Assembly (NCBI GenBank): GCA_037447655.1
Contig: JBBHKE010002945.1
Location: 124,001 to 188,000, forward strand
DNA: 64,000 bases
Reading direction: 5' to 3'
Source of the DNA: Zygnema cylindricum
Taxonomy: Eukaryota > Streptophyta > Zygnematophyceae > Zygnematales > Zygnemataceae
Shown: positions 41,010-64,000 of the stretch, one piece after another
Layout of the letters: every line of letters starts with the position of its first letter
Numbering within the stretch: the stretch's first letter is position 1
Program-made: the position numbers and the translations under genes
Notes under the pieces: generated by a model
What the model was told of the DNA's origin: nothing
The model's database searches: none
The model's input: only the letters and a program-made list of their open reading frames with translations

Positions 41010-41275
41010 TCTCGCTTTCTTTCTTTCTTTCTTCCTTCCTTTCTGTCTCTTTTTCTTTCTCTTTCTCCCTCTCCCTCACCCTCTCTTCCTCTCCGTCCCC
41101 CTCTCACTCCCTCTCTCACTCCCTCTCCCTCACCCTCTCTTCCTCTCCCCCTCACCCTCCCTGCCTCTTTCTCTCTTTCTCTCTCTTTCTCTCTTACTTT
41201 CCTTCTTCCTTTCTTCTGTAATTTCTTTTTTTCTTATTTTCTTTCCTTTTTTTCTTTCTCTCTTTTTCTTCGAAT
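41010..41275. repeat. CT-rich tract downstream of TYW1
   Basis: About 265 bp of 'ctttctttc', 'ccctctccct' and 'cactccctct' words. It gives long spurious ORFs on both strands (40886-41387) rich in Ser, Pro, Leu, Arg and Glu. Confidence 0.85.
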
Positions 41276-41399
41276 TTTCATGGTGGACTACCGCACCTTT
41301 TCTAACCTTTTTTACGCTAGTGGTTTGTATTGTGGTCGGTGTGTAAAATGGTTTTTTTGTGAAAATGAAGACGTCACACGCATGTGAAATAAGTAAATC

Positions 41400-43671
41400 T
41401 TTTAAATCTATAAGATCCTTCAGAGCTGCTAATCATTTGGAGGGACGGACTTTCAACGAAAATCTACTCCGTTGTCAGTTTCGTGGCATACTACATCTTT
41501 CTCGTCATCGAATTTGTGTATTGTGGATGTAACACAAAACCAAAAAAAATAAGGAAAAAATAAATGACCAAAATGACATCCCCTTATTGCCCACGTGTGC
41601 GTTTATCGTATCTGTAAATGATTGGAAACAAAAAAAATGCCTTTATTGGGATGTTTAATATCTTCGTAACATCTATTTTTCAAAAAAGAAACAGTATTGT
41701 ACACATCGGTAGTGAAAACACATTAACTATGGTTGTAACCATTGGTTTCACGCGATACAATCAACTTGAGTCTCAATACTACATTTGTCTGTTGCTAATA
41801 CTTGTTTTTTTTACACTCGAATTAACTTTATCCTTGAATTTTGGAAGAAAGGGAGCAGTCGAAAGGTAATATCTCACCTTTAGATCATGATTTCACAAGT
41901 GAATGGGAGGAGAAAAAAAATGTGATTCGAATAAAGCGCATATCAACTTTTGATAGTGCTGTTTTTACTGTCTGATGGATAGTGCTGAATATAGGGTAAT
42001 TTCACATTGCAATAAATTTGATATCGAAAAATCAAAGTATCGAACAGTAAGGGGGGGTGATACATCGCTCCAGGACCAAAAAACGTTATCATGATATATC
42101 AGGGTGGGGGTCCGTACGAACTAAAAATACTTAAAATAAGTATGGAGGTACCGAGGGGGGGGGGGTTTGGGTTAGGCTTTTGAAAAAAAATTGACAATTC
42201 ACTCCGTACCAACGTACGGAAGTATCGCGATTGTTATCGACTTGATAACTTATCGCGATATTAGCCTTGTCGATATACTAAACCAATATATCAATTATCG
42301 ATGCGAGACTCTTAATACACAATATGGGTGAAGGGACTATTGCCTTGTTAGTATTAAGAGAAAATAGTATGAACACTTGAGGGCAATGCAACACATACGA
42401 GCTAAGGGCACTCACTTAAGCAGTGGTATTAGCACGGTATTGTGGGTTTCACACTTCCCAATTTCCATTGACGGTTTACGTTTGAGTCCTTTGGTGAAAA
42501 TTGAGCCAGGGGCATATACGAGTCGTTGGGCGTTGATGGAGCCTATCATTACCTCTCTCTTTTATTATCTATAAGATCTTTGTTTGTAGCCTTTGTTGTC
42601 CCTAACGTGGAGGAGTGTTCATTGCCATTCCACTAGACTCTTTCCCTCAGCGCTTGCACTAAGTAAAGTTAAGAGTCAGGTCCCATATTTTCCATCGCTC
42701 ATTGTCGACAACAACTCTTAAATGCAGCAGCGCTTATCAAACATTTAGCTATTGTCGAATTTCAAAACTCTTAGAGGTGCTACCCATTCCTCAATCGTGT
42801 GGTCGCTTAAGTCTTTTTTCGTGGCCAAGAGCTGGCGTGAGGTTGTAAGCCACACTAATTGTTGGGACATTCGGTTTGATGCTTAAGTTGTTCACATGTG
42901 CTTGACGTGCTTTTGCGATCGCTTTTTGGGACTCGACTTTTTGACCGCAACCAACCTTTAAAACCCAAGGGGTTCATTTACTCTGTTGCTCACGTGGATA
43001 GTGCAAAGGTTACTCACGTGGATAGTGCGACGTTTAATTGCAGCTATTGGCATCGAAGTCTGGTACATTGTGAAACGATAGGTTACTCATATACTCCCTC
43101 CCTACCCACAAGGACGAGGCATCTAAAGCCTCAAGATGACTTTGTTTTTCTTCGCGGCTTGACCACTGGTGTTCTGGTTCGCGGGCATTCAACTAGAGCA
43201 CATGTTTCTCTCTTACATCGTTGCATACAGACATAGCGACTCGAGACGCAACTGCTCCTAAAAAACAAGATTACGCTTACCAATTGCTAACACATAGACT
43301 TGTCTTGTCACAATGGGATATTTTTGATCTTTAGACAAATCCTCAATGATTTTGTTTGTGATTGTGAGCGGAGAACTTTTGAATCCAGGGAAACGAGGAG
43401 TCCTTAAGCGAGCCTCCTAGTTGCGATCTACCGTCAAAGTGTATTGGTTGCCCTTTTACGAGCTCAGGCCTGGGTGCTCCTCTATTGAAGCATGGTAACC
43501 GTTTCAGATGACAGGTCGAGCTTTCCACCTTTTCTACCAAGGGATTCGGTTCACATGGACAACCGTCGAGGATGCGAAATTTAGCGTGTCAAGGTATGTG
43601 CAGTCATCTTGCTTAGTTTATTTGGTAGGCATGTGTGTCAGTTGGTAAGTTAGCTTGAGTAATAGCTTGAC
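41400..43671. other. No gene seen
   Basis: Mostly unique sequence. 42230-42310 has 'gatatatc'-type words as in the nested element at 26589-27388. At 42990-43030 a 17-bp block 'ctcacgtggatagtgc' is repeated in tandem about 27 bp apart. ORF 42898-43236 has ordinary composition but no domain I recognise. Confidence 0.4.
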
Positions 43672-43674
43672 TTA

Positions 43675-44341
43675 GGGTATGGTTACATGAGGAGGTCTCT
43701 GTAATAGTACGGACAGCAAAATTTATGCATTACAAGGGCCTCGGTTACATCGCGTATCGTCTGTAAATAAGTTTTTACATACGTGTTCTGATTTGAGTGG
43801 CTCCACGTAAGTCGACGATCAAATCTCTAAAATCTTCAAAGATTTGGAAACCGACCATTTTCGTATGGAAATCCGTACTTGCGTATTACGTACATGTACT
43901 TCGCAACTGTACCGCGTCAATGTACCTTAGAGATCTCCTTCACTCTGCTGACTTTCAGGAAAAAAACGTATTTCTTTTCGGCAAAGATTTTACGGTCACC
44001 TTGTCTGAAGGCATGTGACTTTGGGGACTTGTGAAAATCTCCATTTTTCATCGACTCACGTGTCTATCGTCCAGGTGTAGCAAATTGACTGGTTCTGTAT
44101 TGGTGAACCCACCTTCGCGAGGTGGGTTCACCAATACAGAGGCGGATGGAGCGATTGCTTCGCAGATGAAGACCAAAATGTAATCGGTCGGTCGATGTCT
44201 TCTCCCGGATACTTGGAGAATCGTAATCTTATTTTCTGTAATGTTGTTTTCAAGAAACTCACGAAAATATAGTACGGCATGGTACGGACAAGTACAAAAT
44301 TATGTATTAAACCTCACTTTTCGTCTGATGTAACCATACCC
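43675..44341. mobile_element. PIF/Harbinger-like MITE with TTA target duplication
   Basis: Termini 'gggtatggttacat' and 'atgtaaccataccc' are perfect 14-bp inverted repeats. They are flanked by TTA at 43672-43674 and 44342-44344. The length is 667 bp with no transposase. It carries an internal 20-bp perfect hairpin at 44095-44139. Terminus style (GGG start, 3-bp TTA site) matches 29133-29910, but the sequence is a different family. Confidence 0.9.
44095..44139. repeat. Perfect 20-bp stem hairpin, 5-base loop
   Basis: Left stem 'ctgtattggtgaacccacct' (44095-44114), loop TCGCG, right stem its exact complement (44120-44139). Confidence 0.95.
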
Positions 44342-44443
44342 TTAACCCATCGTTTTTGCACTCTTTAAGTCTTTAAATACTTTTTGTTTTTTGTTTTTTT
44401 TCCTTTGTACCCGGATGGTTTATCCATGACTAGTTGTGTAATA

Positions 44444-45137
44444 CAGAGGTTGCAAACGGTCAACCGAAACCGTGACCGACCGTTAACCGACCGCCCACGC
44501 CGGATACAGAACGGATTCGGTTGCCAAATTTTGGGGGTCGGGCGGTTACGGTCGGTTGATTCACGAGGAAAAAAAAAACGGTCGGTTACGGTCGGTCAAC
44601 CAAAAAACCAAAAAAAATGAAAATTTTGTACTGTCCGTATAATCCAACATTCTTGTACTTTGTACTCTTTGGCATCGTGGAAGTACGTGACATCATGATT
44701 AGCGTCGCAAATCTGACACGGTACTGTAGTAAGCTATTTATTTCGCAAATCAATGGGAACGCGACAAAGCGTCGCAAATCTGACACGGTAGTACACTATT
44801 CATTTCGAAAATCTTAGGGAACGCGACAAAGCGTCGCAAATCTGACACGGTAGTAACACTATTCATTTCGCAAATCTTAGGGAACGCGACAAATCGTAAT
44901 TATTGGCTTATTTGTACGTCGTACATTGATTAATTTTGTACTTTTTCGGTTATGGGCGGGCACGGTTAGTCGCGAAAAATCAAGATTCGGTTAATTATTT
45001 TTTTCGTAAACGACGGTCGGTTAACGGTTAACAGTTTTGGAGCGTGACAAAACTCGGTCAGGCGTCGGTTACTCAGATTTTGAAAAAAAAAAACGGTCGG
45101 TTTCGGGTATGAAAAAATTTGACTTTTGCGACCTCTG
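44444..45137. mobile_element. hAT-like MITE with perfect 8-bp target duplication
   Basis: Termini 'cagaggttgcaaa' and 'tttgcgacctctg' are inverted repeats with one change ('cagaggtcgcaaa' on the right in reverse). The 8-mer GTGTAATA flanks it exactly at 44436-44443 and 45138-45145. A CA-G start and an 8-bp site are hAT hallmarks. The interior has about 250 bp of 'gaccgaccgttaacc' words near each end and three copies of 'gcgtcgcaaatctgacacgg' in the middle. At 694 bp and non-coding, this is the reference copy for the relatives at 18069, 30231 and 30459. Confidence 0.95.
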
Positions 45138-45145
45138 GTGTAATA

Positions 45146-46222
45146 TAGCTGTTTGCGTGTTTCGGCTATGAAATATCGCGCCTGAATTAGCGACATTAGT
45201 CGTGACTCAGTAGCGGCAATAGTAGAAAGCCATCGATATTAGAGTTATGAACACTAAGTCAGCAGCACTATTTAAGGGAGTGTTCTTGAGTCTGCCACGT
45301 CTCCCTGCACTAATGACGTATTATGTACTGTCGTGACGGGCAGCTATATATTTTCTCTATATTGCGATGTGCAGCTCTCCCAAATTCCGGTACCTACATT
45401 TTACTAATTTAGGATGTCTACCAAGTCTTTTTTGGTAATAACCATTATAATCTGTACGGAATAACGACAGCCCCAAGTTTGTCGGCCTCTTCCCACGAGT
45501 TGTGTCAGCAGCCAGCTACACTTGTCTTTTTTCAAACGTCCTAAAAAATTTGCTAGGCATGTCACGTCTTCGGGAGCAAGGCCCTCTTTAATGTTTCTTT
45601 CGCTTTCGATTTTTAGAATCATTACCAGAGCTGTAAACGGCAAAATCGGAGATACGCACCCCTCCCCCACTTGCGGCCGCCCATATCGAGGCTTATTCAG
45701 CACTTGTTCCTGATTGGGTCATAGATTTTCCCGCTAGACGCCTATCTAGAAGCTGCCAAGTGTATGTACTTTACATTCGACTGTGCGATAAAGAGCACGT
45801 ACTGATTTTTCTTTCAGCAAATGCAGACAAATTTTCTTTGTCATCAATTTTATGATTTTATCGATAATGACAGCTGGAACCTAGAAATCAGGTGATCACT
45901 TGCGCAGGTCCATTAGATGTTTCCCGCGAACAATAGTACGACAATTTACTCTGTACGGTCAGAGATTGAAAGTAGGGTGTTTTACCGTATGGGACTTTCG
46001 TTTCACACGATACAAAACGAAAATATCGTATGCAGATGAAATGCACATCGTACGGTATCTCACACTCCAGTTTCACGTCAGCGTTCGTCAAGGGTTGACT
46101 TACGACGCTAGAAGACAAAATGTCAAACATTTTTACACTAAGTTAATTCGAGTGTTTTATGTTCGCGCGATGTTTTTCATCTGCCTCTACACGAAATTAC
46201 TTTCTTTTCCTGCCCGGAAAGC
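45146..46222. other. Intergenic; one open frame of uncertain status
   Basis: A minus-strand frame 45703-45404 (99 codons) contains APEDVTCLANFLGRLKKDK and looks less biased than random frames, but no family is recognised and no splice context was found. 45235-45290 is a reverse-orientation relative of the dispersed 'ctatttaagggagtg' repeat. Confidence 0.25.
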
Positions 46223-46230
46223 ATTCAGAG

Positions 46231-46761
46231 CATAGTTCAAAAGTAGGCGTTTTTATGGTAGGCCTTTGGTAGGCGCACAAATCTTGGCACAAAACTCGCG
46301 CAGAGTAGGCATACTGTATGTGTGTGCGTTGTGCACACTCTTGTACGAACGTACGAATCTGACGTATCTTCATAGAACAGCGCACGCCGCCGGACGATTT
46401 TTTTTAGCGAACTGACACAGCGTAGGGTGACATTCCGCGGGAAAAAAACCCGGAAAAAAAAAACCGGCTTTTCATGTGATCTTCTTAGATCGCTACTTTG
46501 ATCAGCGACCGTCCGTTCGTCCAAATCTGACGGTTTAAATAAAAAATACCTCAAAACTCACGGAAAAATAAAAAATTGTCCGAATGTTTTTCAAAATTTA
46601 GGCATGACGTTTAATTCTCTATCGATCGATGTGCAACTCAGCCCTCTTACTGTTATTTTTCATTTTGCGACCAATAGAATATGGGTCTTAAGGCCATATT
46701 GTATGTTTTGCGTACAATAGGCATATTGTATGGGCCTACTTTCACCTACTTTTGAACTATG
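46231..46761. mobile_element. hAT-like MITE (CATAGTTCAAAAGTAGG family), 8-bp target duplication
   Basis: Termini 'catagttcaaaagtagg' and 'cctacttttgaactatg' are perfect 17-bp inverted repeats. The left flank is ATTCAGAG (46223-46230). The right flank is ATTCA at 46762-46766, interrupted by another element and resumed as GAG at 47241, so the duplication is exact once the second element is removed. The interior matches 26335-26560 and the outer arms of the composite element at 25875-27782. Confidence 0.93.
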
Positions 46762-46766
46762 ATTCA

Positions 46767-47237
46767 TAGCCTATTCCCACAGGAAAAAAAATCACTTCCG
46801 CAACAGATGAACGTTCGAATAATGTACGGCTTTCCGAGCACCGACTTTGTAGATTTCGGAAGTTCTCGGAAAACCGTACAAACGAACTTCCTCAAAATAT
46901 TGCCGGATATAGAAGTAGGGTAAAAGTTGCGTCTTTCTGTGAAATAGGCCAACGGTAACCCGAAAATATCACGTGGGAAAAAAACATCCGAACGGCTACT
47001 TCATCGGCCAATAATCTAGTTGAAGAGGCAACTGCTGAAAGGAGTAAGTTTGAAAATCTGCACGTTTGTTTTTGCGCCTTTGTTTCGTGAAGTCAAAGCA
47101 TGCGAAGTGTCACAGGACACCTTCAATCGGAGTTACGTGCCAAAATTTTGGTGTGAACAAGACCCGTTTTCCGATGAGTTTTCGGAAAATCATCGGAATG
47201 GGCAAAAAGTTACATATGCTCCGGTGGGCATAGGCTA
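46767..47237. mobile_element. TIR element inserted into the target duplication of the preceding MITE
   Basis: Termini 'tagcctattcccac' and 'gtgggcataggcta' are inverted repeats with one mismatch. TCA flanks both sides (46764-46766, 47238-47240), a 3-bp duplication. Removing the element and one TCA restores ATTCAGAG. The interior is 471 bp and non-coding; the frames at 46764-46952 and 47020-47250 are not credible. Confidence 0.85.
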
Positions 47238-47934
47238 TCAGAGAATTTGACGGCGTATAGTAAGTAAAGTTCGTAACATTTTTTTTTTGGGTTGGTAAAT
47301 GCTGACGTTAATAGGACAAAAGGCACAGCAAAATCACTCCATTCTAATTCAGCGCAACAAACGGTCGTCGAATTCCTTTATCTAGTCTTCCGAAAATGCC
47401 TTGTGAAATCCATATTCTACGTGGTTTTGCTCGATTCTTCTTATACGCATATACAGTATGCTGTATGCATATCGTATGTTGAATCGTATACATATTAAAC
47501 CATTGTCCGATTGACTTCTGAACGTTCGCAGTCCGAACCTTTCCCAATCCTCTCTATCTGACAGAAATATTGGATGAGTTCGCACTAGGGACCTTTTGGC
47601 TGCCACCGTACCGTACCGTACATTTCTTCACTGCCAGCGGCGACCGACAAACCTGAGAACTTCGCACGACCTTTCGAAATTCGAATGCTGAATTAATTCC
47701 CTGCCGGCGGCGGCCGACAAACGTCACCTCACGGATGAATACGGATGATTACGGAAGATAGGGCTGCCCACTTACGACATCCGTACACCGTCAATCCGTA
47801 CTTCTAAACGAAGAAGATTTTACAAAACGGAACAAATTCCGAATGTAACGGCAAACTCTTTGCTGGCGCGAAAAGTTCACGAGCACTTTTCCTTCCCCCT
47901 AAATAGAAAAAAAACAATACTGTACAGTACACCT

Positions 47935-48610
47935 TGAATCGCTATTAGCGTCAATGTTTTTTTCGCCATTTAAAACATCATTTCTCCGTACACACCTGTC
48001 AGATTTTCACTTTGAGACATCCAATCGGAAGTTGAGAATGTTATAATTCAATCGCGACCGTCGGATCAACAATCGGACAAGTGTGTACGGAGAAAAGATG
48101 TTATACGTGGCGAAAAAAACATTGACGCTACACCGCGAATCGTAATTAGAGTAATGAACAAATTAGAGTACAAAAACTAAAAAAACAAATTAGAGTAATT
48201 AACGCTAATTTATGTAATAGAGCTGTTTCAACTATGAAGTTTGGCACGCTAATATCCTCTATTGTAAATAAGGTATTCGTACAGAATTTGGCAAAACGTA
48301 CAGTTTATCGTCACTATGACGTTTGCACTACGCGGTTTGTTAAAACGCAGTTACATGATAACGGCCTGTATTAAATCATTGTTTGTACTTTTTTACTTAA
48401 TAAAGTACAATTTTGCACGGTATGAGGTCGTCCGCACTCCACACTATTTAAAACGAACCCATATTATAATTAAAAACGCTAATTAAACTTTACCTTAAAT
48501 AGAATAATGAAAAAATTATAATCATTTACTCTATTTCATGTGATAGAGTCGAAATTTCGAGCGACCGAATTAGAGTAACTTACTCTGATTACGATTCGCG
48601 GTGTAGTGTT
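47935..48610. repeat. Cluster of inverted modules sharing the terminus GATTCGCGGTGTAG
   Basis: 'tagcgtcaatgtttttttcg' at about 47948 pairs with 'cgaaaaaaacattgacgcta' ending near 48131. The right module then runs from 'ctacaccgcgaatcgtaat' (about 48128) to 'attacgattcgcggtgtag' (about 48606). Both modules share the outer word GA(A/T)TCGC. These are probably one or two TIR elements; no target duplication was identified. Confidence 0.65.
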
Positions 48611-49088
48611 GTGTATCTGTACTATAGCTTCTTATCGATAGTCAATGAATAATATTTTTTGACCTGCCGATTTTTATCAATTTATCGTTGTGATATATCG
48701 TTAAGGACTTTATCTCATTTACTAATATTAAAAAAGTAATAAGATAAATTCCATTTCAAATTAATCGCAAAAATTAATATTATACCCAAGCAAAATTTAT
48801 CACACCTCACGCCTGCTGGAGTATGGCACGTTTTAACATGAAATAATTCATTTTTTCATGTTTGTTACTAAATTATGTCCGGCAATAGTACATTGACGCA
48901 AAATTGTTTGGCGCATCACGTTTGCAGTATCACTGCTATTTGACATGCAAAACGGTTTAAGACATGCTTATGGAATAAATGTTATCTCCTATAATCGCAC
49001 GGTTTGAAGTATCAACTTTGTCGAGATAATGTATTTAATCGCAATTAATGAGATTAAACAAAAAAATCAAANNNNNNNNNNNNNNNNN

Positions 49089-49164
<76 letters not shown>

Positions 49165-50668
49165 ATCGCGATTCGAGAGAGAGAAAGTTATCACGAAACG
49201 AGAAAAGAAAGATGAGAACCACAAGAGTTGGAGAGGTATGTAGGGTTAAAGAGAGAAATTGATAAATAACATAAGAGTGAGGAATAAACAAATAAGGGGA
49301 GATAGGTGGGCAAAGATGGGAATAGACAAACAAATGAGAGGGAGAGAAGTAGAAAGGTGGAGAGGGAGAGAGGGAGAAGAAACAAAGCACAAAAGAGAGA
49401 AAACAAAATATTACAAGAAATGACTGAATTGCTTATTTTGTTTTTCAATATTTTTCCTTTTAATTTGACTTCAAATTACGTAAACTAGTCTTAAAAACAA
49501 AGTGTTTTTACTTGTTTTTTTTTCATTATTTTTTTCTTAACATTCCCATGTGCATTGTGTTTGCAAGTTACGATTAATAATACTATTTCTTTCGCAACTT
49601 TTTTGGCCTAAGATCATAAAACAGTGTTAACAATGCTATTTAAGGGAGTGGACTACGATCGGCCAAGTCTCATTGCACTAAATTAGTATTATATATTATA
49701 ATTTAATAGTTTGAGTACATTAGTGTTCATAATGGTGCGCGGTATAGCTAATCAAAATTGTTTTAGTTAGCACTGGTTTTGTTTGATTATTTAGACTACC
49801 ATTTATCTTAATGTTGAAGTCCTTAAATGTTTTTTTGTTTTTTCCCCGTTTGTAACCAGAAGGTTTTTCTATCGCAAGTTTTAAAATGAAACTTTTTTAT
49901 CTTTTCTTTTCTATTTTGCCGTCTTCAATATCCTAAAATCGTAACTTTTACGGGCGTTCAGCTTGCACTTTCCCGTACTGGAAAATCTACGGGCGTTCGA
50001 CTCGCACTTTCCGTACTGCAAAGTGTACGAATAGCAAAAACGACGTCATCGGTCTGTGGCATCCGGTCTGCGAATACCCCTTCCCATTCTCAAACCGTAT
50101 GGAAGTATGAACAAATTGAATAAAATCTGCAGGGCTGTTCCTGAATCATTATTGCAGCTGGCGTCGCTTGCATCAATTAAGTCCTCAGCTGATCCCTTTT
50201 TGACATAAGCTTTCAAAAAGTGGACGCCCTAACTGGACGTCTAGGTCAGGAAAGAAGCTTGTAAAGGATGAACGTTGCTCAGTGGTTTTCGGGATCGTAT
50301 GAAGAGGACAGAAATGTGCGTATTTTTCTGTTTGAAGAAGACAGAACTTTACTTTTTTTGTATGCAACAGACAGGAAGGTGCACATTTGTTGATGAAATG
50401 AGCGGCTATGGCTGCCCGTCGGTGCTCTATGATGCATTTATTCATGGTTACTGCGCTTCATTTTTGTGTTTAACATACGCGGTTTCTGGAGATAACTGCC
50501 AGTAATCACTGTAATCGAACTGGAAATTGTACATTATTTACACAAACGTGCAGTTTTCTGTAAAACTGCTATGAGTACTACACCAGTAACGTCAGTTACG
50601 GAGCTCCTGGAATTCCGTTATTAATCATGGCTGACCGGCACTAATTTTTGGAATGCAGGAGTGAAGGT
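48611..50668. other. Upstream flank of the CEP164-like gene; no gene seen
   Basis: 49580-49760 is a relative of the dispersed repeat ('aatgctatttaagggagtgg'). A plus-strand frame at 50275-50505 is short and Cys-rich but unsupported. 'gaatgcag' at 50651-50658 may be the acceptor of a 5' UTR intron shortly before the start codon. Confidence 0.35.
49072..49162. repeat. Assembly gap (17 N) followed by a (GA)n microsatellite
   Basis: N at 49072-49088, then a nearly pure (AG)n of 73 bp, with GA-rich sequence continuing to about 49400. The gap probably reflects collapse of the repeat. Confidence 0.9.
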
Positions 50669-63771
<13,103 letters not shown>

Positions 63772-64000
63772 GTGAAATGGAAAGAAAGTCTGTGGGCTGT
63801 GTTTACTTAATGTAGTTTTGTCCATGTAGGACCAGAATATAACTTGTATTGACAGTTCAATCACAAAGTCCTAACCAGAGCACTTCAAATGGCAGCAGCT
63901 ATTTGAAAGTTTGGACTATCCGTGTTTGTAATATTCTATTACATGTTAATTTGTCATTGAGCTCAGCTGTCTCGCTCCCACTCAGATTCATCAGGTTTCA

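Overview
The window is nuclear DNA of a eukaryote, most likely a streptophyte (green plant lineage). Three spliced genes point there. One is a plant-type double B-box zinc-finger gene (BBX18/19-like). One is a plant-type TYW1 with a fused flavodoxin domain. One is a CEP164-like gene with a WW domain, a centriole/cilium protein that seed plants without flagellated sperm would not be expected to keep. A charophyte alga such as Chara, or a bryophyte or fern, would fit; this placement is inference. Two assembly gaps (runs of N) are present at 9984-9993 and 49072-49088.

Layout: 1-2170 is a degenerate ~31-bp AT-rich satellite that switches orientation, followed by a TA microsatellite. 4396-5370 (+) is a single-exon alpha/beta hydrolase with a membrane anchor. 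12429-7669 (-) is the double B-box gene in at least five exons; its second exon runs into an N gap. 13990-24815 is a repeat block: two ~2.9-kb copies of a unit that encodes a coiled-coil protein, with a decayed Ty1/Copia fragment (gag to the start of RT, minus strand, no LTRs) between them. 25867-31940 and 43672-48610 are packed with non-autonomous terminal-inverted-repeat (TIR) elements. Several have readable target-site duplications: 8-bp hAT type, and 3-bp TTA of PIF/Harbinger type. Some are nested so precisely that the order of insertion can be read.

32303-40734 (+) is a complete nine-exon TYW1 (941 codons). It would make the tricyclic base of wybutosine in tRNA-Phe in the cytosol, with its flavodoxin domain supplying electrons to the radical-SAM domain. 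The 3' end of its fourth exon is triplicated in tandem inside the following intron. 50669-63771 (+) is the 5' part of the CEP164-like gene: twelve exons are visible and it runs off the window. Its first intron holds two very large pyrimidine tracts and exon 8 carries a long polyglutamine run.

Exons were placed by hand from reading frame, GT/AG signals and phase continuity. All phases agree in TYW1. In CEP164 they agree throughout, apart from a choice of two acceptors at exon 8. In the B-box gene they agree except at the exon 1/2 junction and across the gap. The genes are unrelated in function and do not form a unit; I see no operon-like or defence-like system here.
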